Positions 36,954 to 47,006 are shown, counted from the stretch's first letter. The stretch: DNA of 64,000 bases from Paenibacillus sp. PL91 (GCF_012935325.2 NZ_JABBYG020000009.1:222195-286194); one strand, 5' to 3'. The notes: generated by a model not told the origin, from the letters alone. Numbers and translations: made by a program.

Positions 36954-37886
36954 ATGATACAACATACACTTATTAAAAAGAGAAGATGGAAAGCGAAACC
37001 TATCGGGGATAGAGTATTTGATTTCTTGATTTATACGGTTTTAACGGCAATCACTTTGACCAGTATTTATCCTTTGCTGCATATATTGTTTGCTTCCGTA
37101 AGTAATCCTAATGCTTTAATGTCGCACAGTGGTATATTGCTGAAACCATTGGGATTCACATTGGACGGTTATAAACTGGTTTTTAAAGATAACAGTCTAT
37201 TGGTCGGATATAAGAACACGATTATATATGTAGGTTTGGGAACATTCATAAATATGCTCATGACTATTATGGGCGCATTCGTATTGTCGAGAAGAGAATT
37301 GTACTTCAAAAATTTCATCATGATCCTGATTACGATTACGATGTTTTTTGGCGGGGGATTGATTCCTTGGTTCTTATTGATGAAGGATATTGGCTTATAC
37401 AATAATATGTGGGCTATGATTCTGCCAACCGCTTTGAGTACGTGGAATATCATTATATTAAGAACGAGTTTTCAAGGGCTTCCGGTAGAGTTGGAGGAAG
37501 CGGCTACCATCGATGGCGCAAGCCAGGCTAATATTTTGTTCCGAGTTATTTTGCCGCTTTCCAAAGCCACCCTAGCCGTTATTTTCTTGTTTTATTTGGT
37601 TGGCAATTGGAATGCATGGTTCAACGCGATGGTGCTATTGAGAGACCGGGAACTATTCCCGCTGCAGTTATTGATGAGGGAAATATTAGTGGCCAACGAT
37701 GCTACTGCTACCACAATAGGCAGTGCCGGTGGCGTAGTCATTGACAGTGCCGAGAGCTCCACCGCTTTCCGTGAGCTGGTAAAATATTGTGCAATTGTAG
37801 TATCTACGTTGCCTATTTTGTTGGTATACCCTTTCCTGCAAAAATATTTTGTTAAGGGCGTATATGTTGGCTCCATTAAAGGGTAG
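36954..37886 (+). CDS. Sugar ABC transporter permease, LplC/YtcP type, second copy
   Basis: Membrane protein of 310 residues with six helices, an EAA-like loop (EEAATIDGASQANILF...LP) and the C-terminal YFVKGVYVGSIKG signature of the family. AAGGAAGG precedes the ATG. It completes the importer and is followed about 110 bases later by the GH2 gene. Confidence 0.92.
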   Translation: MIQHTLIKKRRWKAKPIGDRVFDFLIYTVLTAITLTSIYPLLHILFASVSNPNALMSHSGILLKPLGFTLDGYKLVFKDNSLLVGYKNTIIYVGLGTFINMLMTIMGAFVLSRRELYFKNFIMILITITMFFGGGLIPWFLLMKDIGLYNNMWAMILPTALSTWNIIILRTSFQGLPVELEEAATIDGASQANILFRVILPLSKATLAVIFLFYLVGNWNAWFNAMVLLRDRELFPLQLLMREILVANDATATTIGSAGGVVIDSAESSTAFRELVKYCAIVVSTLPILLVYPFLQKYFVKGVYVGSIKG

Positions 37887-37995
37887 TCGCATGATCGAAT
37901 TCATCTATCGATGATATTTAATAGAGATAGGCCTAGTCATAAGTCATAGGCGATAAAGAGAATATAAATTTCTGATATTGGAGAGAAAAACAACA

Positions 37996-39771
37996 ATGAT
38001 GAGACCAAACGACGCTGTAATACCACGCTCGGAATATCCAAGACCTCAGTTCCTTCGCAAGGAATGGTTAAGCATAAATGGGGAATGGGATTTTTGTTTC
38101 GATGATACAGACACAGGTGAGGAAGAACGATGGTATCTTGAAGGTGCAAATGCTCCCTTCATACAAAAAATCAATGTACCCTTTGCCTTTCAAAGCAAGC
38201 TGAGCGGCATAGAAGATCCTTCTTTTCACGATGTGGTATGGTACCGCAGAACCTTCGAGACTCCTGATGGATGGAATGGGAAGCGGATTGTCCTTCATTT
38301 CGGCGCTGTCGACTATTTGGCCAAAGTCTGGGTTAACGGGCAATTGGCGGCAGTGCATGAGGGAGGACATACGCCATTCCAGGCAGACATTACCACTGCG
38401 CTGGTGGGAGGCAGGAATACTATTGTGCTGCGAGCGGAGGACTTCAGCCGTGACGTGACCTTGCCACGGGGGAAACAGTACTGGCTGGAGAAGTCGGCAA
38501 GCATCTTCTATACCCGTACGACCGGAATATGGCAAAGCGTCTGGCTGGAGCCGGTGGCTCCAGCACATTTGTCGAAGACCATAATTACGCCGGACATTGA
38601 CCGGAACGAAATTCAAATTCGGACGTTTCTAGGGGGATTTAAGTCCTCCGACGATCTCAAGCTGGAAATCGTGATATCGCATAAAGGTGAGCTTATTGCC
38701 AAAGAGCAGATTGCGATCAGAAATGCTGAGCAAATTCGAACAATAGGCTTGAGCGATTTCGCGGAGCACGGTTTAGGACGTCTATGGAGTCCGGAGCATC
38801 CGAATTTGTATGACATCGAATTCCGGCTTGTTCGGGGGGGAGATGTTATCGACGAGGTTTCGAGCTATTTCGGCATGCGAAAGGTATCGGTTGAAGATGG
38901 GATGCTGTGCTTGAATAACCGTCCTTACTTCCAGCGGCTGGTATTGGATCAGGGATATTTTCCCGAAGGGATTCTTACTGCGCCTACGGATGATGATCTG
39001 AAACGTGATGTTGAACTGACGAAGCAGCTAGGATTTAACGGGGTAAGAAAGCACCAGAAGACCGAAGATCCCCGGTTCTTATATTGGTGCGATACACTTG
39101 GCTTGCTCGTATGGAGCGAAGCGGCCAATGCTTATGAATACTCCGAGGAATATGTTCGACGCTTCACCAAAGAATGGCAGGAGATCATCGAGCGTGACTA
39201 CAATCATCCGTGTATCGTGACATGGGTCCCGCTGAACGAGAGCTGGGGCATTCCCAATGCCCAAATCGATAAACGCCAGCAACAGCATGGGTTGGCGATG
39301 TACCATTTGACAAAGTCTTTGGATGACACCAGACCCGTTATATACAACGATGGATGGGAACAAATGACCACAGATCTGGCAACCATCCACGATTATGAGA
39401 GCCGTCAAGAGGTGCTGGAGAAGCGATATGCGTCAGCAGATTCTGCGGTTCGCGCGATGCCTGCCAACCGAAGGTTATTCGTTGGTGGTGCTTCTTATCA
39501 AGGTCAGCCCATACTGGTATCCGAGTTCGGCGGTATTGCATTCAAGAAAAGCGAGTGGGAAGGCTGGGGATACTCAGGGGCGGTAAACGAGGAGGATTTC
39601 TTAATCAAGCTTAAGGCTGTCGTTGATCCGATGTTTTCCTCACCGGTGATCCAGGGATACTGCTACACGCAGCTGACGGATGTCGAACAAGAAATCAATG
39701 GCCTGCTTACGTATGACAGGCAGCCCAAAGCGCCGATTGAAGCCATTCGCAATATCATGACGGGTAAATAA
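37996..39771 (+). CDS. GH2 family glycoside hydrolase
   Basis: Protein of about 591 residues with the GH2 layout: sugar-binding jelly roll (about 20-170, FAFQSKLSG, VWYRRTF), Ig-like domain, then TIM barrel. The acid/base is Glu415 in PLNESWG and the nucleophile Glu510 in VSEFGG. There is no signal peptide. The frame opens with TTG at 37978, but the ATG pair at 37996 behind GGAGAG is a better start. GH2 includes beta-galactosidases, beta-glucuronidases, beta-mannosidases and arabinosidases; the short length favours a glucuronidase- or galactosidase-like enzyme working on the imported oligosaccharide. Confidence 0.9.
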   Translation: MMRPNDAVIPRSEYPRPQFLRKEWLSINGEWDFCFDDTDTGEEERWYLEGANAPFIQKINVPFAFQSKLSGIEDPSFHDVVWYRRTFETPDGWNGKRIVLHFGAVDYLAKVWVNGQLAAVHEGGHTPFQADITTALVGGRNTIVLRAEDFSRDVTLPRGKQYWLEKSASIFYTRTTGIWQSVWLEPVAPAHLSKTIITPDIDRNEIQIRTFLGGFKSSDDLKLEIVISHKGELIAKEQIAIRNAEQIRTIGLSDFAEHGLGRLWSPEHPNLYDIEFRLVRGGDVIDEVSSYFGMRKVSVEDGMLCLNNRPYFQRLVLDQGYFPEGILTAPTDDDLKRDVELTKQLGFNGVRKHQKTEDPRFLYWCDTLGLLVWSEAANAYEYSEEYVRRFTKEWQEIIERDYNHPCIVTWVPLNESWGIPNAQIDKRQQQHGLAMYHLTKSLDDTRPVIYNDGWEQMTTDLATIHDYESRQEVLEKRYASADSAVRAMPANRRLFVGGASYQGQPILVSEFGGIAFKKSEWEGWGYSGAVNEEDFLIKLKAVVDPMFSSPVIQGYCYTQLTDVEQEINGLLTYDRQPKAPIEAIRNIMTGK

Positions 39772-39796
39772 ACCACCTGTAAAGGACTAATCAGAC

Positions 39797-41065
39797 ATGG
39801 CACATATAGGTTCAAGCATAGACAACTTTTATAACGTAGTGATGCAGGACGGAGCTGATCCTTGGGTTTATAAGCACACGGACGGTTATTACTATTTTAC
39901 AAAAACGACTGGCAGTGACGTGACCATATGGAAGTCTCGCCAGCTCACCACAATGGAGGCCGCTCCTAAAAGCGTGATTAACACAGGCGGTTATAATATA
40001 TGGGCTCCTGAGCTTCATTACATAGACGGCGCTTGGTTTATTTATTATGCCAAGGACGACGGAGATAACGTCAATCACCGCATGTACGTAATGAGGAACG
40101 ATTCGGCAGATCCTACTCGGGGAACATGGGAGTATAAAGGTCAGATTACGGATTCGACAGACAAATGGGCTATTGACGGTACTGTCATGCAAGTAAACGG
40201 TCATTTGTATTTTATTTGGTCCGGTTGGGAGGGAGATATCAATGTGAGGCAGAATTTGTATATCGCCTACATGAGTAATCCTTGGACAATTGACTCAAAT
40301 CGAGTGGAAATCTCTAGACCGACCTACAACTGGGAGATAAACCATTCTCCTCACGTTAATGAAGGTCCTCAGGTTATCATAAGGAATGATGTCATTAATC
40401 TGGTATACTCGGCAAGCGGAAGCTGGACCGACGACTATTGTCTCGGGCTGATTACCGCAAGCACGACCAGTGATCTGTTGAATCCTGCTTCATGGAGCAA
40501 GCGGAATTATCCTGTGTTTCAGTCAGGCAACGGGCTATACGCGCCAGGGCACCATTCGTTTACCAAGTCTCCAGATGGCAGCGAGGACTGGATCATTTAC
40601 CATGTCGCCAAATATAGTCATGCGGGCTGGAATCGTGAAGTTCGTCTACAGCCATTCACATGGCATGCTGACGATACCCCAAATCTTGGTGTTCCGGCCG
40701 ATCCGAACGAACCGATAGCTTTGCCATCGGGCGAAGCGGCTGGTATCCGTTATGGTGCTGAGTATAGTCAATTCAATATTGCAGAAAATTACGTGGAATT
40801 TTCAGTTGAAGCAGCTGCTGCCGGCGAATACATTTTATTGGCGCGCACTGCGGATGGTACTGACGTTGGAAAATCTTCTTATCTCTTACTTAGTGTAAAT
40901 CCAGGTCCGCCCAACCGTCTCTGTATCGCTAATAAGGGATGGGAGAACTGGGGCCTGTCCACCGCCAGAATTCAATTAAAGGCTGGATGGAACAAGATTC
41001 GGTTTTCAAAGGGTGAAGGACATGGAGAGATAGATTGCCTTGACATCAAGCCGGCAGTAACTTGA
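39797..41065 (+). CDS. GH43 glycoside hydrolase with degenerate CBM, cytoplasmic
   Basis: Protein of 422 residues. The catalytic propeller (residues 10-315) has GADPW, IDGTV and NEGPQV carrying the Asp, Asp and Glu of GH43. A C-terminal CBM6/35-like module follows (NKGWENWG, AGWNKIRFSKG). The catalytic domain is very similar to the secreted protein at 41563, but the signal peptide is missing and about 20 residues of the CBM are deleted around RYGAEYSQF. AAAGGA precedes the ATG. It is the last gene of the transporter operon, 25 bases after GH2. Likely an arabinofuranosidase or xylosidase. Confidence 0.88.
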   Translation: MAHIGSSIDNFYNVVMQDGADPWVYKHTDGYYYFTKTTGSDVTIWKSRQLTTMEAAPKSVINTGGYNIWAPELHYIDGAWFIYYAKDDGDNVNHRMYVMRNDSADPTRGTWEYKGQITDSTDKWAIDGTVMQVNGHLYFIWSGWEGDINVRQNLYIAYMSNPWTIDSNRVEISRPTYNWEINHSPHVNEGPQVIIRNDVINLVYSASGSWTDDYCLGLITASTTSDLLNPASWSKRNYPVFQSGNGLYAPGHHSFTKSPDGSEDWIIYHVAKYSHAGWNREVRLQPFTWHADDTPNLGVPADPNEPIALPSGEAAGIRYGAEYSQFNIAENYVEFSVEAAAAGEYILLARTADGTDVGKSSYLLLSVNPGPPNRLCIANKGWENWGLSTARIQLKAGWNKIRFSKGEGHGEIDCLDIKPAVT

Positions 41066-41562
41066 TCACGTAAGTATATCCTGAGGCCTAGTTGCTTCGG
41101 AAGAGGAAATCAGTCGATTCTGCGGCATCAACCAAGCGATTTAGAACGTCGAGTATAAAGCGGGTACTACAATACGCATCGTACCGACGTACAGCCGGAA
41201 ATCAACGAGCTTCTGATGGAGGATCACAAGCCGAAAGTTCCATTGAATACGACTAAATCCATTAATTTAGCTTTAATGAACTGATACAGCATTAGATTCG
41301 GACTGCGCGGGCTGCGCAGTCCGACTTGTACGGCCAGATATAAGGTAGTTCGAACCCTTCTGGAACCGAAGGCAGTTTAATGAGCAGTTCCTGTGAGCTG
41401 AGATGGCTTGAAAAGCTGTAAGAGTTTCTTTCCGCGGAAGATGTTAGTTTCAGCGCGCGCTCAAGCGCCGAATGGAATTTGACCACCCAGTAAGAGATTT
41501 ATCGTCGCTGTGATTTCATTAAAGCGTTTTTGAAAGCGCTTAAAAAGCAGAGAGGAAGATAA
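41066..41562. other. Intergenic region with hairpin, remnant-like frame and cre-like box
   Basis: CGGACTGCGC-GGGCT-GCGCAGTCCG at 41299-41323 is a perfect ten-pair hairpin without T-run. A 41-codon plus-strand frame ending at 41284 (RTDVQPEINELLMEDHKPKV) and a 64-codon minus-strand frame (41292-41486, QELLIKLPSVPEGFELPY) read like gene remnants but match nothing I recognise. TGAAAGCGCTTAAA at 41531-41544 matches the cre consensus except for one base and lies just upstream of the secreted GH43 gene. Confidence 0.5.
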
Positions 41563-43401
41563 ATGATGAGCGTGAAGATCAAACGGTTAGGAATCGGAGG
41601 GATCGCGCTGCTACTGCTCATGCTAATAATTCCGTACAATTCCGCGGATGCCTCTACCCATCAGGGCAATTTCTACAATGTGCTCATGCAGGACGGAGCG
41701 GACCCATGGGTGTACAAACACGTAGACGGCCAATATTACTTCACCAAGACAACCGGCGGCAATGTAACGATATGGAAAAGCTCCACCCTCACTGGAATCG
41801 ATGCGGGATCGTCCCGAGTTATCGAGACAGGTTGCTGCGGCATCTGGGCGCCGGAAATCCACTATATTAACAACGCCTGGTACATCTATTATGCCAAGGA
41901 CGACGGCGACAACGTCAATCACCGGATGTACGTGCTCGAGAATACATCCCCCGATCCGATGCAGGGCACATGGGTCGACAAAGGTCAAATTACCGATCCG
42001 ACTAATAAATGGGCGATTGATGGCACCGTGTTGCAGGTGGGCGGCCAAATGTATTTCATCTGGTCCGGCTGGGAGGGCGATACAAATGTGAGACAGAATC
42101 TGTATATCGCCAGCATGAGCAATCCGTGGACGATCGATTCGAACCGGACGGAAATCGCAAGACCGGTCTATGGCTGGGAGACGAACCATTCGCCGAACGT
42201 CAACGAAGGTCCTCAGGTAATCGTGCGAGGGGATATCATCAGTCTTGTCTATTCTGCGAGCGGAAGTTGGACCAACGACTATTGCCTCGGACTGATTACT
42301 GCGAACGTAAACAGCGACCTGCTGAATGCCTCTTCCTGGAGTAAGCGCAACCAACCGATCTTCCAGTCCGCGAACGGTCTCTACGGACCCGGACATCATT
42401 CTTTCACGACATCACCTGACGGTAAGGAAGACTGGATCGTCTACCATGTCGCCAAGTACAACAATGCCGGCTGGAATCGGGAGATTCGCGCTCAGCGATT
42501 CGGCTGGCATAGAGACAATACGCCGAACCTTGGAGCACCCGAACCGTCAAACATTCAAATAGCTGTCCCTTCCGGTGAATCGAAGAGAGTCCGCTACGAG
42601 GGCGAAGAAGGCAGTTTCGGCGGGGGGGCGTATGCAGCCTCGAGCCCGAATGGGTCTGGAGGCAGCAAGGCAGGGCACATTGATACGGCCAGCAGCTATG
42701 TAGAATATACGGTCTACGCAGCGTCGGCAGATGAGTATATCCTCTCGGGGCGTACAGCGAACGGAACAGCCGGTGGAGGTTGGTCGACGCTCACTCTCAC
42801 AATCAACGGCGTTACTTCACCATTCCACGTCACCAACAAGGGTTGGGAGAACTGGGGCACCTCTACGAAACGAATCCTACTAAATGCAGGCTGGAACACG
42901 GTCCGATTCAGTAAAGGTAATGGCTTTGCCGAACTGGACTTCTTCGACCTGATGCCGGCGTATCCCGCTGCGCTTACGGGCTCCGTCTATAAACTGGTGA
43001 ACCCGAGCAGCGGCAAGGCGTTGGATGTCGACGGCGGCTCGACGGCGAACGGAGCCAACGTGCAGCTGTGGGAGGATAACAACACCACGGCGCAGGAATG
43101 GAGAATCACTAGCCTCGGTGACGGTGCCTACACGCTCGTCAATACGATAAGTGGTAAGGCGCTCGACGTTGCCGGCGGCGGTACGGCTGACGGCACGAAC
43201 GTGCAAATCTGGGAGGACTTCGACGGAAGTCCCGCTCAGCGCTGGACAATCATCCGGAACGGGAACGGCTATAAGCTAGTCAATCCTAACAGTGGCAAAG
43301 CGCTGGACATCGCAGGCGGAAGTAAGGCAGACGGCACAAACGTGCAGATCTGGCAGGACAACAATAATGCTGCGCAGGAATGGCTTTTGATTCGCAAATA
43401 A
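41563..43401 (+). CDS. Secreted GH43 enzyme with CBM6/35-like and ricin-type modules
   Basis: Extracellular enzyme of 612 residues. A signal peptide (to about residue 31, SADA) leads to a GH43 propeller (35-330; GADPW, IDGTV, NEGPQV), a CBM6/35-like module (345-465; GGSKAGHID, NKGWENWG) and a ricin-type CBM13 trefoil (about 470-612) with three QxW repeats: QEW, QRW, QEW. It would bind and cut arabinose-decorated hemicellulose outside the cell, feeding the importer upstream. AGAGAGGAAG precedes the double ATG. The catalytic part is a close paralogue of the cytoplasmic protein at 39797. Confidence 0.93.
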   Translation: MMSVKIKRLGIGGIALLLLMLIIPYNSADASTHQGNFYNVLMQDGADPWVYKHVDGQYYFTKTTGGNVTIWKSSTLTGIDAGSSRVIETGCCGIWAPEIHYINNAWYIYYAKDDGDNVNHRMYVLENTSPDPMQGTWVDKGQITDPTNKWAIDGTVLQVGGQMYFIWSGWEGDTNVRQNLYIASMSNPWTIDSNRTEIARPVYGWETNHSPNVNEGPQVIVRGDIISLVYSASGSWTNDYCLGLITANVNSDLLNASSWSKRNQPIFQSANGLYGPGHHSFTTSPDGKEDWIVYHVAKYNNAGWNREIRAQRFGWHRDNTPNLGAPEPSNIQIAVPSGESKRVRYEGEEGSFGGGAYAASSPNGSGGSKAGHIDTASSYVEYTVYAASADEYILSGRTANGTAGGGWSTLTLTINGVTSPFHVTNKGWENWGTSTKRILLNAGWNTVRFSKGNGFAELDFFDLMPAYPAALTGSVYKLVNPSSGKALDVDGGSTANGANVQLWEDNNTTAQEWRITSLGDGAYTLVNTISGKALDVAGGGTADGTNVQIWEDFDGSPAQRWTIIRNGNGYKLVNPNSGKALDIAGGSKADGTNVQIWQDNNNAAQEWLLIRK

Positions 43402-43412
43402 AAAAAAGTGAT

Positions 43413-43447
43413 GAACCTCCCTGTTCTTCCGGACGGGAGGTTTTAAC
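43413..43447 (+). terminator. Terminator of the secreted GH43 gene
   Basis: AACCTCCC and CGGGAGGTT form the stem, with a twelve-base loop and TTTTAAC after it. Confidence 0.8.
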
Positions 43448-43645
43448 ATTTGCAGAGCAATTTACTGGGATCGCCGCCGTATTGCGAAATATTATCCTAT
43501 ACCCATTTCAGGGCTTGAAAAATGCCAACAGCCCGTAATTCCCAGCAAAAGGTTATAAACTATTCACGTTATTTTATGTTGCAAATCTATTTATAGTATA
43601 ATGGTTGCTACTAGATGGGATGAAAAACAGGGAAAGAGGGAACGG

Positions 43646-44320
43646 ATGCATACGATACTGGTTGTAGACGACGATGCTAACATTCGTGAACTCGTCTGTT
43701 TGTTTCTACGCAACGACGGATTCGCTACAGTCGAAGCCGCGGACGGCAAGGAAGCACTGGCCGTCTATGCCTCGATGCATGTCGATCTTGTCGTGCTTGA
43801 TATTATGATGCCGAATATGGATGGTTGGACGTTATGCAAGGAGCTTCGAAGAGGCAAACCTGATCTTCCGCTACTCATGCTGACGGCTAGAGGCGAAACA
43901 TGGGAGAAGGTGAAAGGCTTCCAACTTGGGACGGATGATTATTTGACGAAACCATTCGATCCGTTGGAGTTGGCGGCTCGCGTTAAGGCATTACTGAAAA
44001 GATACCGGATTGGCTCCACGCAGACGATCCGGCTAGGCAACGTCATTCTTGATCGGCATATCTATAAAGTGATGAGCGGGACGGAGTCGCTCACATTGCC
44101 ACTTAAAGAGTTTGAATTACTTTATAAGCTAGCTGGAACACCCGGACAAATCTATACGCGCGAGCAGCTGATCGATCAAATTTGGGGGATCGATTACGCA
44201 GGAGATGATCGAACGATAGACGTACATATTAAACGTCTTCGCGAACGGTTCGCGACTACACCCGATTTCCGTATCGAAACGGTGCGTGGACTTGGCTATC
44301 GGCTTGAGGTGTACGAATGA
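43646..44320 (+). CDS. OmpR-family response regulator
   Basis: Protein of 224 residues: receiver domain with phospho-acceptor Asp52 (VVLDIMMP), Thr/Lys switch residues (MLTARG, YLTKPFD), and a C-terminal winged helix (TIDVHIKRLRERF, VRGLGYRLE). An earlier in-frame start at 43601 overlaps the likely promoter (TATAAT at 43597), and AGAGGG lies before ATG 43646, so the latter is chosen. Its stop codon overlaps the kinase start (ATGA), showing tight coupling. Confidence 0.92.
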   Translation: MHTILVVDDDANIRELVCLFLRNDGFATVEAADGKEALAVYASMHVDLVVLDIMMPNMDGWTLCKELRRGKPDLPLLMLTARGETWEKVKGFQLGTDDYLTKPFDPLELAARVKALLKRYRIGSTQTIRLGNVILDRHIYKVMSGTESLTLPLKEFELLYKLAGTPGQIYTREQLIDQIWGIDYAGDDRTIDVHIKRLRERFATTPDFRIETVRGLGYRLEVYE

Positions 44321-45699
44321 TCAAATCCTTATATACACGCGTTGTCTTGACCTTTCTAGTCGCCGTAATCGGGGGCACTATCATTGCATTTTTTGTGGCA
44401 ACTTGGGTGTTTAATGAAAAATTGAATGAAAACTTGCATAGCGCCCTACTTAACTTTGGCCAGGACGTCGTCCGAATTTACGAGACAATTCCGCCCAGTG
44501 AAGCGGATTCTTTCGTAAGTGGAATGAATCAGCTCGATTCCTATCATATTCGAATTTACGAAGAAACGGGTCAGTTCAAGTCTTACGGAACGCTTAACAG
44601 ACACCATATTGCCACTGTGACTATGGAACAAATAAAGAAGGTACTAAATGGAGAGGTTGTTCAAGTCAATACGAAGGGTATTGCAAATATCCTATTAGGG
44701 TTGCCGTTGAAAACGGAAATGGGAACGAAAGCGATGTTTGTGGAGCCGCTCGCCCCCCCTTCCTCCACTTTTCTAAAAAAATGGGTATATACATTTTTGA
44801 CATATTCGTTGATAACAGGAAGCCTATTGATTTTGATTGCCGCCATGTTCCTAGTAAGACCAATCAAAAAGCTGACAAATGCGACTAGACGTATAGCAGC
44901 TGGAGATTTCAACGTCAAGCTGAATATTAAGCAAACGGGTGAGTTAGGCACTTTGGCTCGCAGCTTCGAAGAAATGACGCGCGATCTGCAGCAACTTGAG
45001 CAAATGCGCCGGGAATTCGTAACGAACGTGTCGCACGAAGTTCAGTCGCCGCTCACCTCGATATCCGGTTATGCAATAGCGCTCAAGCAAGCAGACATCG
45101 CACATAACGAGCGAAGCCGTTATCTCGATATTATCATTGCTGAAGCGGAACGCATGTCCAAGATAAGCGATAGCCTGCTAAAGTTGAGCATGCTTGAATC
45201 GCAATCACAGCAGATGCGACTGGTCACGCTCCGTCTTGATGAACAGATAAGGCGAGTAATCGTTGCGATGCAGCCGCAATGGTCGGCTCGTAACGTCCGC
45301 TTCGAGCTCAATTTGAAGGCAGTTAACCTATCGGCTGATCATGACCAGCTAAATCAGGTATGGACCAATATATTCGGCAATAGCATTAAATTTTCCATGG
45401 ATGGCAGCATTATTAACGTCAGTATCAAACAAGATATCAAAAATGTGACAGTCCGAATATCCGACACTGGCATTGGTATTTCACTAGAAGATCAGAATCG
45501 TATATTCGAGCGTTTTTTTAAGGCCGATCGTTCCCACAGCCGTAAATATGAAGGCAGCGGTATGGGGCTTGCCATCGTTAAACAGATCGTATCGCTTCAT
45601 CAGGGTGACATCCGAGTGGAAAGCGAACCCGGCCGAGGAACAACCTTCATTGTCACCTTGCCAATTAAAACGCCGACAGAGTATTTAGATTCCTACTAA
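44317..45699 (+). CDS. Sensor histidine kinase
   Basis: Membrane kinase of 460 residues with helices near 10-30 and 160-180 flanking an extracellular sensor, a HAMP domain (RPIKKLTNATRRIAAGDF), a HisKA dimer with His240 in VSHEVQSPLTS, and a HATPase domain (DTGIGISLEDQNRIFERFF, GSGMGLAIVKQ). It phosphorylates the OmpR-type partner encoded upstream. The family often handles envelope stress or antibiotic signals; the gene after it seems displaced, so the target is unclear. Confidence 0.92.
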   Translation: MIKSLYTRVVLTFLVAVIGGTIIAFFVATWVFNEKLNENLHSALLNFGQDVVRIYETIPPSEADSFVSGMNQLDSYHIRIYEETGQFKSYGTLNRHHIATVTMEQIKKVLNGEVVQVNTKGIANILLGLPLKTEMGTKAMFVEPLAPPSSTFLKKWVYTFLTYSLITGSLLILIAAMFLVRPIKKLTNATRRIAAGDFNVKLNIKQTGELGTLARSFEEMTRDLQQLEQMRREFVTNVSHEVQSPLTSISGYAIALKQADIAHNERSRYLDIIIAEAERMSKISDSLLKLSMLESQSQQMRLVTLRLDEQIRRVIVAMQPQWSARNVRFELNLKAVNLSADHDQLNQVWTNIFGNSIKFSMDGSIINVSIKQDIKNVTVRISDTGIGISLEDQNRIFERFFKADRSHSRKYEGSGMGLAIVKQIVSLHQGDIRVESEPGRGTTFIVTLPIKTPTEYLDSY

Positions 45700-45737
45700 A
45701 TCATTCAAAATGTCTAAACGCTGTCCCCTTATTTTCC

Positions 45738-45792
45738 ATGCTACGGCATCATGTGTAAGCTTCCTTGCATGTGACACCGTAGCATTTTTTTT
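45738..45792 (+). terminator. Terminator of the two-component operon
   Basis: ATGCTACGG and CCGTAGCAT pair around a long, partly structured loop and are followed by eight T residues. Confidence 0.82.
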
Positions 45793-45902
45793 GCCTGTTC
45801 ATGCTCCGTTCATATTGCCGTCATAGGGAGTACATCTTCGTCGGATAAGCTTATTTTAGCTAAGATAGCACAATAAACAGATGAAGACAGGAGAAGATAC
45901 GA

Positions 45903-45995
45903 ATGAAACAAAAAGAGGTAATGAATAGTAGGAGAGGCACGAGAACAGGTATAAAACAATTTTCAACAGTCGCTTTAATCGTGGTAAATAAATGA
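45903..45995 (+). CDS. Short leader frame before the alpha/beta hydrolase
   Basis: Thirty residues (MKQKEVMNSRRGTRTGIKQF then STVALIVVNK) with a good GGAGAAG site ahead of the ATG. Its stop overlaps the hydrolase start (ATGATG), allowing translational coupling, which matters because the hydrolase has no clear ribosome binding site of its own. It reads like the cytoplasmic tip plus the start of a membrane helix, so it may be the truncated 5' end of a lost membrane protein. Confidence 0.4.
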   Translation: MKQKEVMNSRRGTRTGIKQFSTVALIVVNK

Positions 45996-46933
45996 TGAAA
46001 AAAATACTAAATTTTATACTTAAATCGTTAGCAGTATTAGTTATAGCAATAGGAGTTTTTATAGTCATTGTTTTTATAGTTAATTTGATCAGCAACAAGT
46101 CGGAGCAAGGGAAAATACAACCCTATGGGCAGCTAGTACCTGTAGACGGGAAAAATATGAATGTTTTGATTCAAGGAAAAGGCGAAGAAACAATCGTGCT
46201 ACTGCCAGGTTATGGAACAGCAGCACCAGCACTCGATTTTAAGCCGCTAGTGGAAGAGCTATCTCCCTTTTACAAAGTAGTCGTGATTGAGCCTTTTGGT
46301 TATGGATTAAGTGATAGAACCGAAAAGGAACGAAGCACAGAAAATATTGTAAATGAAACTCATGAAGCTTTACAAAGTCTTAAAATTGATCGATATATTC
46401 TAATGGGCCACTCTATTTTTGGTATTTACGGACTAGATTATGTGAATAAATATGGAAACGAAGTGAGTGCATTGGTAGGGATCGATAGCAGTGTTCCTAC
46501 GCAAGGGGGTATGGATGTTGAATTTCCAATAAAAACGTTTAAAATTCTCAAAAAATCGGGTTTCGGTAGATTGATAATGAAACTAAGTGCTGATCCATAC
46601 GCCACACTACCGTTTGATGATGAAACAAAAAAACAAATGAGAATTATTGCTCTCAAAAACATGTATAATTCTAGCCTTTTGAATGAATTGGAAAACATTA
46701 GTAATAATTTCAAGGCAGCTAAAAACTTAACATTCCCAAAAAATCTTCCTGTTATTTTCTTTATACAAGCGAATAATACGGACAATGAAGGTTGGATACC
46801 ACTGCATGAAGAGCAAGTGAAAAATTCTGTGCAGGGAAAAGTAATGACATTTGAAGGTGGGCATTATTTACACCATACCAGATCAAAAGAGATCGTTGAA
46901 AACTTCAGGGAATTTATGAAAGAAATAAAATAA
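45992..46933 (+). CDS. Membrane-anchored alpha/beta hydrolase
   Basis: Protein of 313 residues. An N-terminal hydrophobic helix (about 10-34) anchors it or acts as an uncleaved signal. The hydrolase domain shows the oxyanion segment LLPGYGTAAP, the PFGYGLSDR turn, the nucleophile elbow GHSIFG and a C-terminal GGHYLHH with the catalytic His. Likely an extracytoplasmic esterase or peptidase-like hydrolase. AT-rich compared with the carbohydrate genes before it, which suits the accessory region it opens. Confidence 0.85.
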   Translation: MMKKILNFILKSLAVLVIAIGVFIVIVFIVNLISNKSEQGKIQPYGQLVPVDGKNMNVLIQGKGEETIVLLPGYGTAAPALDFKPLVEELSPFYKVVVIEPFGYGLSDRTEKERSTENIVNETHEALQSLKIDRYILMGHSIFGIYGLDYVNKYGNEVSALVGIDSSVPTQGGMDVEFPIKTFKILKKSGFGRLIMKLSADPYATLPFDDETKKQMRIIALKNMYNSSLLNELENISNNFKAAKNLTFPKNLPVIFFIQANNTDNEGWIPLHEEQVKNSVQGKVMTFEGGHYLHHTRSKEIVENFREFMKEIK

Positions 46934-47006
46934 GATATGATGTTTTTTAAAAGAAGACGTTAAAAATGAGTGTGCTGAAATGCACCACCACTGTTTTTTA
47001 TTTATG

